Source: Pseudorhizobium pelagicum (lineage in GTDB: Bacteria; Pseudomonadota; Alphaproteobacteria; Rhizobiales; Rhizobiaceae). Taken from it: a stretch of DNA of 37,125 nucleotides. A program made the translations under genes and the position numbers. How positions within the stretch are numbered: the stretch's first letter is position 1; the number at the start of each line of letters is the position of its first letter. The stretch lies in assembly GCA_000722615.1 (NCBI GenBank), contig JOKI01000003.1, forward strand, positions 1-37,125, in the 5' to 3' direction. Below the pieces are notes generated by a model. That model did no database searches, was not told where the DNA came from, and saw only the letters and a list, made by a program, of their open reading frames with translations. Below are positions 24,270 through 32,266 of the stretch, in pieces.

Positions 24270-24283
24270 TTACGCGCACGTAA
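24270..24283. promoter_or_regulatory. Palindromic operator upstream of the nitronate monooxygenase gene
   Basis: TTACG-CGCA-CGTAA, a perfect 5+5 inverted repeat with 4-base spacer, lies 25 bases before ATG 24245. Sites built on TTTACG...CGTAAA are known for regulators of acyl-CoA and branched-chain amino acid breakdown (LiuR/PsrA/FadP type). The identity of the regulator is inference. Confidence 0.45.
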
Positions 24284-24458
24284 GAAGTTTAGCAGAAGCG
24301 CCAGCCATGGAAAAGAGCGGCACGGAACGTGCCCGCAGGGCAACGCCGAGCCTGGCCCCAGTTTAGCCGGAATAGGAGTGCTTGCAGTTCGCGACCGGAA
24401 AGATTACCGAAACGTGAACGATGGGCTCGTCCGGAGCGAAACAGAGCAGGGACTGATA

Positions 24459-25631
24459 GTGAGCGGTTTGGAGACAGCGATCAGGAACGCGTTGGAGAAG
24501 TCCAACCGCGCCAATCCCGAAATTCGCGCGCGTATCTACCAGTCGGCGCGGCAGGCCCTGGAGTCCGGTCTTGTCAAGCAGGGGGTTACCGATGCGCAGA
24601 TGGTCGCGGCGCAGCGGCAGCGCCTGGAGCTGAAGATCCGCGAGATCGAGGGCGAGGAGCGGAGCAGAGCGGCGCCAGCCATGCCTTCGCCGTCACCCCT
24701 GCCACCGGCAGCGCGCGAACCTTTGGCTCAGCGCGCGCCGCCGTCGCCGGCCGCTCCCGAGGAAGCGTCCCTTCTGGGCGGCGCCATGCGCGATGACGCC
24801 GGCGACAGGGCGCCGGGATCGCGGGCATTCGATGGTTCGAGCCTTGATTCTCTGCGGGCGGAGCGGGATGGCGCGCCGGCGGCAGCGCCCCAGTCGGACA
24901 TGCCCGCGGGCAAGACGCGGAAACGGCGACACCGTTTCGGGCGCGAGGACACCATCCTCGATGCGCCGCCGGAACGGACTGCCAAGCCGCGCCGCCGCCG
25001 CGGGTTTTTCTCCGTGCTGGCCGCCTGGCTCGTGTTCTTCGGCCTGATCGGTGCTGCCGGCTGGTGGGCCTACTCCTCCGGTCTGGTCCAGCAGTCGCTG
25101 GATCAGGCGATCGAGGCGGCCAGCCAGTCGACGCGCAACCAGTCCTCCGGCCAACAGGGGCTCGGGCCGCAGGTCGGGTTTTCGGCGGACTGGCTGCCCA
25201 TTTTCGACGGCACCAACATCGCGGCCGTCCAGGCCTCCGCTCCGGCCACGATGGAACCTGTGACGACAGCCAGCGGTGCGGCGGTGCGGCTGGCATCCGG
25301 CGCCGTCGACGCCACGGGAGATATCGCGATCGAAATCCCCGCAAGCGTTCTTGGGCAGTTGGCCGGGCAGACCTCGACCATCGCACTGACGGTGCAGTCG
25401 GGTGCGGAGTCCGGGGTGCAATTCTCGGTGCGCTGCGAATTCGCAAGCCTGGGGACCTGCTCCCGCCACCGGTTTTCCGCCCATCAGGAAAAGGCCGATG
25501 CCCTCTTCCGGGTGACCTTCGATGCGTCGGCTGCGCCCGGAGCATCCGGTCGGCTGTTGATCAACACCAGCGTTGCGGGAGAAAGCAGTCCCGTTCTCCT
25601 GTATGCGGTGCGGATCCTGCCGGGCCAGTAG
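24459..25631 (+). CDS. Conserved one-pass membrane protein, function unknown
   Basis: 390 residues. The N-terminal helical domain (1-65) contains MSGLETAIRNALEKSNRANP and YQSARQALESGLVKQGV. A long Pro/Ala/Arg-rich disordered linker (about 70-180) ends in a basic patch (RKRRHRFGRED). One transmembrane helix lies at about 188-210 (FSVLAAWLVFFGLIGAAGWWAY). The C-terminal extracytoplasmic domain is beta-rich with two cysteines (VRCEFASLGTC). I recall similar proteins in Rhizobiaceae without a known role. GTG 24459 was chosen because AGCAGGGA lies 6 bases upstream; the frame extends back to 24378 without a ribosome site. ppk2 ends convergently 7 bases after the stop. Confidence 0.72.
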   Translation: MSGLETAIRNALEKSNRANPEIRARIYQSARQALESGLVKQGVTDAQMVAAQRQRLELKIREIEGEERSRAAPAMPSPSPLPPAAREPLAQRAPPSPAAPEEASLLGGAMRDDAGDRAPGSRAFDGSSLDSLRAERDGAPAAAPQSDMPAGKTRKRRHRFGREDTILDAPPERTAKPRRRRGFFSVLAAWLVFFGLIGAAGWWAYSSGLVQQSLDQAIEAASQSTRNQSSGQQGLGPQVGFSADWLPIFDGTNIAAVQASAPATMEPVTTASGAAVRLASGAVDATGDIAIEIPASVLGQLAGQTSTIALTVQSGAESGVQFSVRCEFASLGTCSRHRFSAHQEKADALFRVTFDASAAPGASGRLLINTSVAGESSPVLLYAVRILPGQ

Positions 25632-25638
25632 CGACGCC

Positions 25639-26520
25639 TCAGTCCAGGAAGGCGGGTCCCTCGCCGATGATGCTGTCGTCGATGTCGCCGATCACCTCCT
25701 TGTCGCGTCCCTCGTAGTCGATCGACAGCAGCAGGTGGCGGATGACATTGATGCGGGCGCGGCGCTTGTCGTTCGCCTTGACCACCATCCACGGCGCCTG
25801 GGCCGTGTGGGTCTTTTCCAGCATCCGGTCGCGCGCCTTGGTGTAGTCGTCCCACTTCGTCAAAGCCGCGACGTCCATCGGCGACAGCTTCCAGATCTTC
25901 AGCGGATCATGGCGCCGGTCGTGGAAGCGCTTCAGCTGCATCTCACGCCCGATGTTGAGCCAGAACTTGAAGAAGTGGATGCCGTCGTCGACGATCATCT
26001 CTTCGAAGTGCGGCGTCTCCCTCAGGAACTTCTTGCACTGGTCGGGCGTGCAGAAGCCCATGACCGGCTCGACGACGCCCCGGTTGTACCAGGAGCGGTC
26101 GAAGAGGACGGCTTCGCCGGAGGTGGGGAAATGCTCCACGTACCGCTGGAAATACCACTGGCCAGCCTCGGCCTCGGTCGGCTTGGGCAGCGCGACGATG
26201 CGCGCGGAGCGCGGATTGAGGTAGGCGCGGATGGAAAAGATGGTGCCGCCCTTGCCGGCTGCGTCGCGACCCTCAAACACCGAGATCATCCGCTTGCCGC
26301 TCGCGTTCAGCCAGAACTGCAGCTTGATCAGCTCGATCTGCAGGTTCTCCAGCGTCTTCTTGTAGTCGCCCTTGTCCATCTTGTCGTCGTAGGGATATCC
26401 CTCGGAGCCGAGTGCAGCCTCGTGGACCCAGTCCGGCAGCTTGGGATCGTCGATGTCGAAGGCGCGCTTGCGCCCGCCGATGTCGAGTTCGACCGTGCGG
26501 TCCTGCTTGTTGCTGGTCAT
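25639..26520 (-). CDS. ppk2: Polyphosphate kinase 2
   Basis: 293 residues, a single PPK2 domain. Walker A is GRDAAGKGG (84-92), Walker B region FDRSWYNRG (140-148), and the lid segment is near [22 protein letters not shown]2 transfers phosphate between polyphosphate and nucleotides, usually favouring nucleotide formation. The N-terminal [18 protein letters not shown] is typical of class I members. AAAGGAG lies 9 bases before ATG 26520. It is divergent from phoR over 143 bases, which links it to phosphate regulation by position. Confidence 0.93.
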   Translation of the reverse strand: MTSNKQDRTVELDIGGRKRAFDIDDPKLPDWVHEAALGSEGYPYDDKMDKGDYKKTLENLQIELIKLQFWLNASGKRMISVFEGRDAAGKGGTIFSIRAYLNPRSARIVALPKPTEAEAGQWYFQRYVEHFPTSGEAVLFDRSWYNRGVVEPVMGFCTPDQCKKFLRETPHFEEMIVDDGIHFFKFWLNIGREMQLKRFHDRRHDPLKIWKLSPMDVAALTKWDDYTKARDRMLEKTHTAQAPWMVVKANDKRRARINVIRHLLLSIDYEGRDKEVIGDIDDSIIGEGPAFLD

Positions 26521-26663
26521 CGATGGTCACTCCTTTAATCGGGCACTGCTTCGCGAAGCTGCGGGCAAGACACCCAATTTATCCTTCATCCACTGGTCGT
26601 CGATGTATATCTGTCATCTAAGCCGTCTAAGAGCCGAAATTTGGATCGGGAGGTGGATCGTCT

Positions 26664-27908
26664 ATGGGATCTGAATGGGGGACCTGGTTGAACAAGCGGT
26701 TCGGCGGCAGCTGGCCGCTCCTCTTTGCGTTGTCGCTGGTGGGCGTGCTCTCGGTCTTCGCCGGTGTTCCGGCCTGGCAGGCCGCGCTCGGCTGGTTCTT
26801 CCTGGTCGGCCTGACATTGGTCGGCGACCACCGTCCGGAGCCGGAGACCAATCCGAGCGAGGCGGAGGACGAGACGCGCGACCCCAGGCTGCTGGACGAG
26901 ATCTCAGCCACCATCGACGCATTGGAAACCCCATCGCTTCTCCTCGACCAGGAGGCCAATGTCCTCTTTCAGAACCGCGCGTCGGACCGCCTGCTCGGAG
27001 CCTTGCCCATGGGCGTGCATGTCTCGGCAAGACTGCGCTCGCCGGCCGTTCTCGACATGGTGCGCGAAACCCTGGCGAACGGCAGGCCGAACCAGATCGA
27101 GCATGCGGAGCGATTGCCATCGCAGCAGGTCTACATGGTCCGCATCGCGCCGATCGAACTGAAACGAAGCGGAAACCTGGGGCAGCTCTATCTCCTTTGC
27201 TTTCGCGACATCTCGGAGCTGCGGCGGCTCGATCAGATGCGCAGCGATTTCGTGGCCAATGCCAGTCACGAGCTGCGCACGCCGCTGGCGTCGCTACGGG
27301 GCTTCATCGAGACCCTCCAGGGGCCGGCCAAATCCGATCCCAAGGCACATGAACGCTTTCTGTCCATCATGCTGGACCAGTCGACCCGCATGAGCCGGCT
27401 CGTGGATGACCTGCTGTCGCTCTCGAGACTCGAACTGAAGGCGAATGTGGCGCCGGAGTGCAAGGTCGACCTGGTGCCACTGCTGTCGCATGTCCGGGAT
27501 TCGCTTGTGCCGCTCGCCGAGGAGCTGGGCGTGGAGATCAACCTGCATTTGCCCGACGTCCCGGTCGAAGTGACCGGCGATCGGGACGAGCTCGTCCAGG
27601 TGTTCGAGAACCTGATGGAAAACGCCTGCAAATATGGCCAGGAGGGCGAGCGTGTCGACGTCTACCTGAAGGCGGCCGAGGCCCGCCCTGTGGAGGTCAC
27701 CGTGGTCGATCACGGGCCGGGGATTCCATCCGAGCATGTGCCGCGCCTGACGGAGCGCTTCTACCGCGTCAGCGTTGCCGATAGCCGCTCGAAGAAGGGC
27801 ACGGGCCTCGGCCTCGCCATCGTGAAGCACATCCTCACCCGCCACCGCGCCCGCCTCATCGTAACCTCCGAAGTCGGCAAGGGCAGCCAGTTCACCGTCC
27901 GCTTCTGA
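26664..27908 (+). CDS. phoR: Phosphate-regulon sensor histidine kinase PhoR
   Basis: 414 residues. Two transmembrane helices (about 16-34, 38-54) with almost no periplasmic loop, a PAS-like domain (about 80-185), and HisKA with H202 in NASHELRTPL. The ATPase has ENLMENACKYG, DHGPGIP and GTGLGLAIVKHI. The short loop and single PAS are the PhoR pattern: it senses the Pst transporter via PhoU and phosphorylates PhoB. GGAGG lies 10 bases before ATG 26664. A CTGTCAT half PHO-box is at 26611-26617. In relatives pstSCAB-phoU-phoB follow phoR; here gcrA (opposite strand) follows, so the partners must be elsewhere. Confidence 0.9.
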   Translation: MGSEWGTWLNKRFGGSWPLLFALSLVGVLSVFAGVPAWQAALGWFFLVGLTLVGDHRPEPETNPSEAEDETRDPRLLDEISATIDALETPSLLLDQEANVLFQNRASDRLLGALPMGVHVSARLRSPAVLDMVRETLANGRPNQIEHAERLPSQQVYMVRIAPIELKRSGNLGQLYLLCFRDISELRRLDQMRSDFVANASHELRTPLASLRGFIETLQGPAKSDPKAHERFLSIMLDQSTRMSRLVDDLLSLSRLELKANVAPECKVDLVPLLSHVRDSLVPLAEELGVEINLHLPDVPVEVTGDRDELVQVFENLMENACKYGQEGERVDVYLKAAEARPVEVTVVDHGPGIPSEHVPRLTERFYRVSVADSRSKKGTGLGLAIVKHILTRHRARLIVTSEVGKGSQFTVRF

Positions 27909-27973
27909 CGCCGGATCGACGCGGACCGCGCAAGCGCGTCGCCGCTCCCTCCCCTTTCTCGACCGTCCGGGAC

Positions 27974-27997
27974 AAAAAAAGCGGGCCGAGGCCCGCT
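27974..27997 (-). terminator. Intrinsic terminator of gcrA
   Basis: On the minus strand AGCGGGC-CTCG-GCCCGCT (27997-27980) forms a 7-bp stem with a 4-base loop, running straight into seven T residues (27980-27974). It lies 29 bases after the gcrA stop. Convergent phoR ends on its other side. Confidence 0.9.
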
Positions 27998-28025
27998 TCA
28001 TGTTCGTGCGCTTCTGCCTGCCGGA

Positions 28026-28553
28026 TCAGGCGCGGGCAGCCGCCGCTCTACGGCGTTCGGCGACCGGCTGGTAGGCCAGCTTGGCGTGATAGCCGCAGTA
28101 GGGGGACGCATCGGCTGCATCGACGCCGCAGAAGTGGAAGTCGTCCTTCAGAGGGTCGCCCACCGGCCACTTGCAGGTCCGCTCGGTCAGATCCGTCAGC
28201 GTCAGCTTGCGGGAAATCGGCACCACGACGCTGGTGGAGGGAACGTACTGCAGCTGCGGCACGCCATCGACATCTTCCTTAAGCGCGGTGGCACCAACGG
28301 TGCGGGCAACCGTGCGGGTGGCGACGCGGGCCGGGTAGTTGGCCGGACGGACCGGTGCGGCGACCCGCTTGGCAGTGCGCGTTGCGGCGGAAGATCCGCC
28401 GGCCTTCGCGCGGCCCGGCAGGTTCAGCCGGTGAACCTTGCCAATGACGGCGTTACGGCTGACGCCGCCCAGTTGTGCAGCAATCTGGCTGGCGCTGAGG
28501 CCCTCGGCCCAGAGCCTCTTCAGCCGTTCAACGCGCTCGTCTGTCCAATTCAT
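28026..28553 (-). CDS. gcrA: Cell-cycle regulator GcrA
   Basis: 175 residues. The N-terminal helix-turn-helix is the family signature (MNWTDERVERLKRLWAEGLSASQIAAQLGG then SRNAVIGKVHRLNLPGR). A basic linker leads to a C-terminal sigma-interacting domain with TCKWPVGDP, FHFCG and PYCGYHA. GcrA binds sigma-70 and activates promoters with GANTC sites methylated by CcrM, controlling division and chromosome genes. ATG 28553 follows GGAG by about 8 bases; an extension to 28598 lacks support. Six GANTC sites lie 150-244 bases upstream, and an 8+8 palindrome lies in the probable leader. Confidence 0.95.
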   Translation of the reverse strand: MNWTDERVERLKRLWAEGLSASQIAAQLGGVSRNAVIGKVHRLNLPGRAKAGGSSAATRTAKRVAAPVRPANYPARVATRTVARTVGATALKEDVDGVPQLQYVPSTSVVVPISRKLTLTDLTERTCKWPVGDPLKDDFHFCGVDAADASPYCGYHAKLAYQPVAERRRAAAARA

Positions 28554-28601
28554 GCCCGTTCTCCGCCTTTTGAACGTATGGCATGCAGAATCCCTCACCG
28601 T

Positions 28602-28625
28602 TGGCGCGAGTTATATTTCGCGCCA
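28602..28625. promoter_or_regulatory. 24-bp palindrome in the gcrA leader
   Basis: TGGCGCGA (28602-28609) and TCGCGCCA (28618-28625) are perfect inverted repeats around GTTATATT. Next to it is the palindrome CTATATATAG (28630-28639), which may contain the gcrA -10 box on the minus strand. It could be an operator for a dimeric regulator or a hairpin at the 5' end of the gcrA mRNA. Confidence 0.5.
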
Positions 28626-28702
28626 GCCACTATATATAGGCTTTTGGTGACTAGTTCCGCCGCATGCAGTCTAGTTGTTGATTGCTAAACTACTGGTCGG
28701 CA

Positions 28703-28797
28703 GACTCCGTGGCAAGAGTCGCTGGAATCCCTGCGAATCGATTTCAGGGTTTTCCCCAACTTGCTGGGTTGGCGAGTCATATTTGTCACAATGAGTC
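28703..28797. promoter_or_regulatory. Cluster of six GANTC methylation sites between gcrA and argD
   Basis: GANTC sites start at 28703 (GACTC), 28716 (GAGTC), 28725 (GAATC), 28735 (GAATC), 28774 (GAGTC) and 28793 (GAGTC), with one more at 28588. Random expectation is about one per 256 bases. The sites are in the 378-base region without a gene (28554-28931), which otherwise holds the gcrA leader palindrome and the argD promoter and hairpin. In alphaproteobacteria GANTC is methylated by CcrM and read by GcrA. Confidence 0.75.
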
Positions 28798-28821
28798 TGA
28801 CTGCGTGAGAATGTGGATTTG

Positions 28822-28850
28822 TTGACATCCTTCGGGGAAATGGAGATAGT
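28822..28850 (+). promoter_or_regulatory. Candidate sigma-70 promoter of argD
   Basis: TTGACA (28822-28827, 6/6), a 17-base spacer, then GATAGT (28845-28850, 4/6). Transcription would begin near 28857, exactly at the left arm of a GC-rich hairpin. Confidence 0.6.
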
Positions 28851-28856
28851 GCCCGC

Positions 28857-28879
28857 GCCGCCCCCAGGGCGGCATTTTT
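28857..28879 (+). terminator. Terminator-like hairpin in the argD leader
   Basis: GCCGCCC (28857-28863), loop CCA, GGGCGGC (28867-28873), then ATTTTT. By sequence it is a textbook intrinsic terminator, 53 bases before the argD ATG. It could insulate argD from read-through or, if the promoter at 28822-28850 is right, form a hairpin at the very 5' end of the argD mRNA. Confidence 0.6.
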
Positions 28880-28931
28880 GATTGGACTGCAGCTCCCAAA
28901 GGGCAGCGATCAACGAAGGAGTTACGCCGCC

Positions 28932-30128
28932 ATGGCTGATCCCGCACTGTACGACACCTACAACCGCGCGCCGCTGCGTTTCGAGCGAGGCGAAGGGGTG
29001 TGGCTGACGACGGAAAGCGGCGAGCGCTATATGGACTTCGCGGCCGGCATCGCCGTCAACTCCCTCGGTCACGCACATCCCCATCTCGTCGCGGCGCTGA
29101 AGGACCAGGCGGACAAGCTCTGGCACCTGTCCAACCTCTATGACATTCCCGGTCAGGAGCAGCTGGCGCGGCGTTTGGCTGAGGCCACGTTCGCCGACAA
29201 GGTGTTCTTTACCAATTCCGGCGCGGAGGCGCTCGAATGCGCCATCAAGACGGCGCGGCGCTACCAGTACGTCAACGGCCACCCGGAGCGCTTCCACATC
29301 ATCACCTTTGAAGGCGCCTTCCACGGGCGCACGCTGGCGACCATCGCCGCCGGCGGCCAGCCGAAGTATCTCGAAGGCTTCGGCCCGAAGGTCGAGGGCT
29401 TCGACCAGGTCCCCTTCGACGATCTCGACGCCCTGAAGGCCGCAATCACCGATGCGACGGCAGCCATCCTGATCGAGCCGATCCAGGGCGAAGGTGGGGT
29501 GCGTCTGGTATCCAAGGAGTTCCTGCGCACGCTGCGGCAGCTGTGCGACGAAAACGGGCTGCTGCTGATCCTCGACGAAGTGCAGTCAGGCGTCGGCCGG
29601 ACCGGCAAGCTCTTCGCCCATGAATGGGCCGGCATCACGCCGGACATCATGGCTGTCGCCAAGGGCATCGGCGGCGGCTTCCCGCTGGGCGCCTGCCTTG
29701 CCACGGAAGAGGCCGCCAGCGGCATGAAGGCCGGCACTCATGGCACGACCTATGGCGGCAATCCGCTGGCCATGGCCGTCGGCAATGCGGTGCTGGACGT
29801 CGTCCTGGCCGACGACTTCCTGGAGCAGGTGCGCGACGTGGCGCTGGTGTTCCGCCAGGGTCTCGAAAGCCTCAAAGACCGGTTCCCGGACATCATCGAC
29901 GAGATCCGTGGCGAAGGCCTGATGCTCGGCATCCGGACGAAGGTGCCCAACACCGAGCTGCTGATGGCGATGCGCGGCGAGCATCTCCTCGGCGTTCCGG
30001 CCGGCGACAACGTCATCCGCCTTCTGCCGCCGCTCGTGACCACCGCCGAAGAGGCGCGCGAAGGCCTCGCCCGCATCGAGCGGGCAGCCGAAGCGCTCGG
30101 CGAAGCTGCCCTGAAGAAATCAGCGTAA
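28932..30128 (+). CDS. argD: Acetylornithine aminotransferase
   Basis: 398 residues, a class III PLP aminotransferase. It contains [19 protein letters not shown] (cofactor phosphate site), [40 protein letters not shown] and the cofactor lysine in [14 protein letters not shown]. It makes N-acetylornithine from N-acetylglutamate semialdehyde in arginine synthesis. AAGGAG lies 10 bases before ATG 28932. argF follows after 33 bases, so the two form an operon. Confidence 0.95.
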   Translation: MADPALYDTYNRAPLRFERGEGVWLTTESGERYMDFAAGIAVNSLGHAHPHLVAALKDQADKLWHLSNLYDIPGQEQLARRLAEATFADKVFFTNSGAEALECAIKTARRYQYVNGHPERFHIITFEGAFHGRTLATIAAGGQPKYLEGFGPKVEGFDQVPFDDLDALKAAITDATAAILIEPIQGEGGVRLVSKEFLRTLRQLCDENGLLLILDEVQSGVGRTGKLFAHEWAGITPDIMAVAKGIGGGFPLGACLATEEAASGMKAGTHGTTYGGNPLAMAVGNAVLDVVLADDFLEQVRDVALVFRQGLESLKDRFPDIIDEIRGEGLMLGIRTKVPNTELLMAMRGEHLLGVPAGDNVIRLLPPLVTTAEEAREGLARIERAAEALGEAALKKSA

Positions 30129-30134
30129 GGAGTG

Positions 30135-30150
30135 GAGGGCTACTGCCCTC
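30135..30150 (+). repeat. Small hairpin between argD and argF
   Basis: GAGGGC (30135-30140) and GCCCTC (30145-30150) form a 6-bp stem with loop TACT, 12 bases before the argF start. It could modulate argF translation or mRNA decay; too small to terminate. Confidence 0.4.
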
Positions 30151-30161
30151 GTCGATTGAAC

Positions 30162-31079
30162 ATGGCCTCACCAAAGCACTTTCTCGATCTCTCTGCCGTT
30201 TCTGCCGCCGACCTGCGGGCCATCATCGATGATGCCCGCGTGCGCAAGCAGGCCACCAAGGCCGGCACGGCCGACAAGCCGCTGGCCGGCAAGATGCTCG
30301 CGATGATCTTCGAAAAGCCGTCGACACGCACCCGCGTCTCCTTCGACGTCGGCATGCGCCAGCTCGGCGGCGAAACGCTCTTCCTCTCCGGCACCGAAAT
30401 GCAGCTCGGCCGCGCCGAGACGATCGGCGACACCGCCCGGGTGCTGTCGCGCTACGTCGATGCGATCATGATCCGCACCACGGACCATGCGCGGATGCTG
30501 GAGATGGCCGAGCACGCTACCGTCCCGGTCATCAATGCACTGACGGATGACACCCATCCCTGTCAGATCATGGCCGACATCATGACCTTCGAGGAACACC
30601 GCGGGCCGGTCGCCGGCAAGACCATCGCCTGGACGGGCGACGGCAACAATGTCCTGCATTCCCTCGTCGAAGGTGCAGCCCGGTTCGGCTACCGCATGAA
30701 CATGGCCGTGCCGCTGGGCTCGGAGCCATCCGACCGGATCCTCAACTGGGCGCGCAACAATGGCGGCGAGATCATGCTCTACCATGATGCCGAGCGCGCG
30801 GTTGCCGGCGCAGACTGCGTCGTGACCGACACCTGGATCTCGATGAACCAGGAGCACAAGGCGCGTGGACACAATGTCTTCCAGCCGTTCCAGGTCAACG
30901 CCCAGCTGATGAAGCAGGCGGGCAAGGATGCGCTCTTCATGCACTGCCTTCCGGCGCATCGTGGAGAAGAGGTGACGGACGAGGTGATCGACGGCCCGCA
31001 GTCGGTGGTTTTCGACGAGGCGGAGAACCGGCTGCACGCGCAGAAGTCCATCCTGGCCTGGTGCTTCGGCGCCGTCTGA
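30162..31079 (+). CDS. argF: Ornithine carbamoyltransferase
   Basis: 305 residues. It has the carbamoyl-phosphate site [17 protein letters not shown], the ornithine-loop region DTWISMNQE and the C-terminal [12 protein letters not shown]. It makes citrulline from ornithine and carbamoyl phosphate. ATG 30162 was chosen because [11 protein letters not shown] matches the usual start; GTG 30132 would add 10 residues. It is the second gene of the argD-argF unit; hslO follows after 166 bases. Confidence 0.96.
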   Translation: MASPKHFLDLSAVSAADLRAIIDDARVRKQATKAGTADKPLAGKMLAMIFEKPSTRTRVSFDVGMRQLGGETLFLSGTEMQLGRAETIGDTARVLSRYVDAIMIRTTDHARMLEMAEHATVPVINALTDDTHPCQIMADIMTFEEHRGPVAGKTIAWTGDGNNVLHSLVEGAARFGYRMNMAVPLGSEPSDRILNWARNNGGEIMLYHDAERAVAGADCVVTDTWISMNQEHKARGHNVFQPFQVNAQLMKQAGKDALFMHCLPAHRGEEVTDEVIDGPQSVVFDEAENRLHAQKSILAWCFGAV

Positions 31080-31090
31080 GCAACCGGCTT

Positions 31091-31106
31091 GATTTTCGCG
31101 AAAATC
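31091..31106. repeat. Perfect 16-bp palindrome after argF
   Basis: GATTTTCGCGAAAATC lies 11 bases after the argF stop. It can form a tight 6-bp stem with a CGCG loop or act as a dimer binding site. Its TTTTCGCGAAAA core is AT-rich compared with the surroundings. Confidence 0.45.
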
Positions 31107-31132
31107 GACCCCATCTGTCGCCTTTCGCAAGT

Positions 31133-31149
31133 GCCGCCCGACGGGCGGC
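31133..31149 (+). terminator. GC-rich hairpin between argF and hslO
   Basis: GCCGCCC (31133-31139), loop GAC, GGGCGGC (31143-31149). The stem sequence is identical to that of the hairpin in front of argD. There is no U-tract, so termination is uncertain. Confidence 0.4.
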
Positions 31150-31245
31150 CCCACACCCATTGCCGACATCTTTTTGCACCGCAGCGGTTCCGCACGAGCC
31201 TGCGCCTGTGTAGAAGCTGGACTGGTCGGCGCGAAGGAGCAAGCC

Positions 31246-32235
31246 ATGGCGGAAGCCACCGTTGAAATCACCGATCTGGATCTGGCCGGCGACGACAAGG
31301 TCGTCCCGTTTCAGGTCGACGGGTTGGATGTGCGCGGCCGCGCCGTGCAGCTTGGCCCGCTGCTGAATTCCATTCTGGCGCGGCACGACTATCCGGCCCC
31401 CGTTGCGCGGCTGCTGGCAGAGGCTATCGTTCTGACGGCATTGCTGGGCACCTCGCTGAAGTTCGAGGGCAAGTTCACCATCCAGACCAAGGGCGACGGG
31501 CCTGTCGACCTGCTGGTGGCGGACTTCTCGACGCCGGGTAGCCTGCGCGCCTATGCCCGCTATGACGAGGAGGTCCTGGAAGCAGCGATTGCCTCCGGTG
31601 AAACCTCCCCGGAGGACCTTCTGGGCGAAGGCGTACTGGCCTTCACGATCGACCACGGCCGCGGCATGCATCCCTATCAGGGCATCGTGCCGCTCGACGG
31701 TTCGTCGCTGGAGGAGATTGCCGGCGTCTATTTCCGCCAGTCCGAGCAGATCCCCACGAAGGTACGCCTCGGCGTGGCGGAGCTTCTAGACCGCGATGCC
31801 GATGGCAAGCCACGCCACAACTGGCGCGCCGGCGGTATCCTTGCCCAGTTCCTGCCGCAGGCGCCTGACCGCATGCGCCTGCCCGATCTCCACGGCGGCG
31901 ATGGCGATGAGCGCGAACATGACCAGCCCGACGATGATTCCTGGGCGGAAGCCCGGATGATGCTGGAAACCATCGACACCGATGAACTGACCGATCCACA
32001 GGTGCCGATCGAGCGCCTGCTGTTCAGGCTGTTCCACGAGCGTGGCGTGCGGGTCTACCAGCCGCAGGCGGTCGCCGACCAGTGCAGCTGCTCGCGCGAC
32101 AAGATCAAGAGCGTTCTGGATGGTTTCAGCGCAGAGGAGATCACGGAGAGCCTGGAGGACGGCGAGGTCGCCGTCACCTGCGAATTCTGCTCGACCACCT
32201 ACAAGTATCGAGCGGACGAGTTCGAGACGGCCTGA
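31246..32235 (+). CDS. hslO: Hsp33 redox-regulated chaperone
   Basis: 329 residues. The C-terminal redox switch is intact: C280-x-C282 (CSCSRDK) and C312-x-x-C315 (CEFC), which bind zinc when reduced and form disulphides on oxidative stress, switching on holdase activity. The N-terminal core has LLAEAIVLTALLGTSLKFEGKFTIQTKGDGPV. An acidic insert (GGDGDEREHDQPDDDS) lies in the middle. GAAGGAG lies about 7 bases before ATG 31246. It follows argF, an order I recall in other rhizobia, and is convergent with apaG. Confidence 0.95.
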   Translation: MAEATVEITDLDLAGDDKVVPFQVDGLDVRGRAVQLGPLLNSILARHDYPAPVARLLAEAIVLTALLGTSLKFEGKFTIQTKGDGPVDLLVADFSTPGSLRAYARYDEEVLEAAIASGETSPEDLLGEGVLAFTIDHGRGMHPYQGIVPLDGSSLEEIAGVYFRQSEQIPTKVRLGVAELLDRDADGKPRHNWRAGGILAQFLPQAPDRMRLPDLHGGDGDEREHDQPDDDSWAEARMMLETIDTDELTDPQVPIERLLFRLFHERGVRVYQPQAVADQCSCSRDKIKSVLDGFSAEEITESLEDGEVAVTCEFCSTTYKYRADEFETA

Positions 32236-32266
32236 TCCACGCCATACTGCCCAAGGCGCGCGCCTG

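Noticed and set aside
24319..24333. GGCAC-N5-GTGCC inverted repeat ahead of the one-pass membrane protein
   Set aside because: Only 5 bp arms, not at a promoter-like distance from a good -10, and easily produced by chance in GC-rich DNA.
28554..28931. A replication origin at the GANTC cluster
   Set aside because: GANTC clusters occur at alphaproteobacterial origins, but there is no row of DnaA boxes, no AT-rich unwinding region and no hemE, dnaA or repC gene nearby; promoter regulation of gcrA and argD is the simpler reading.
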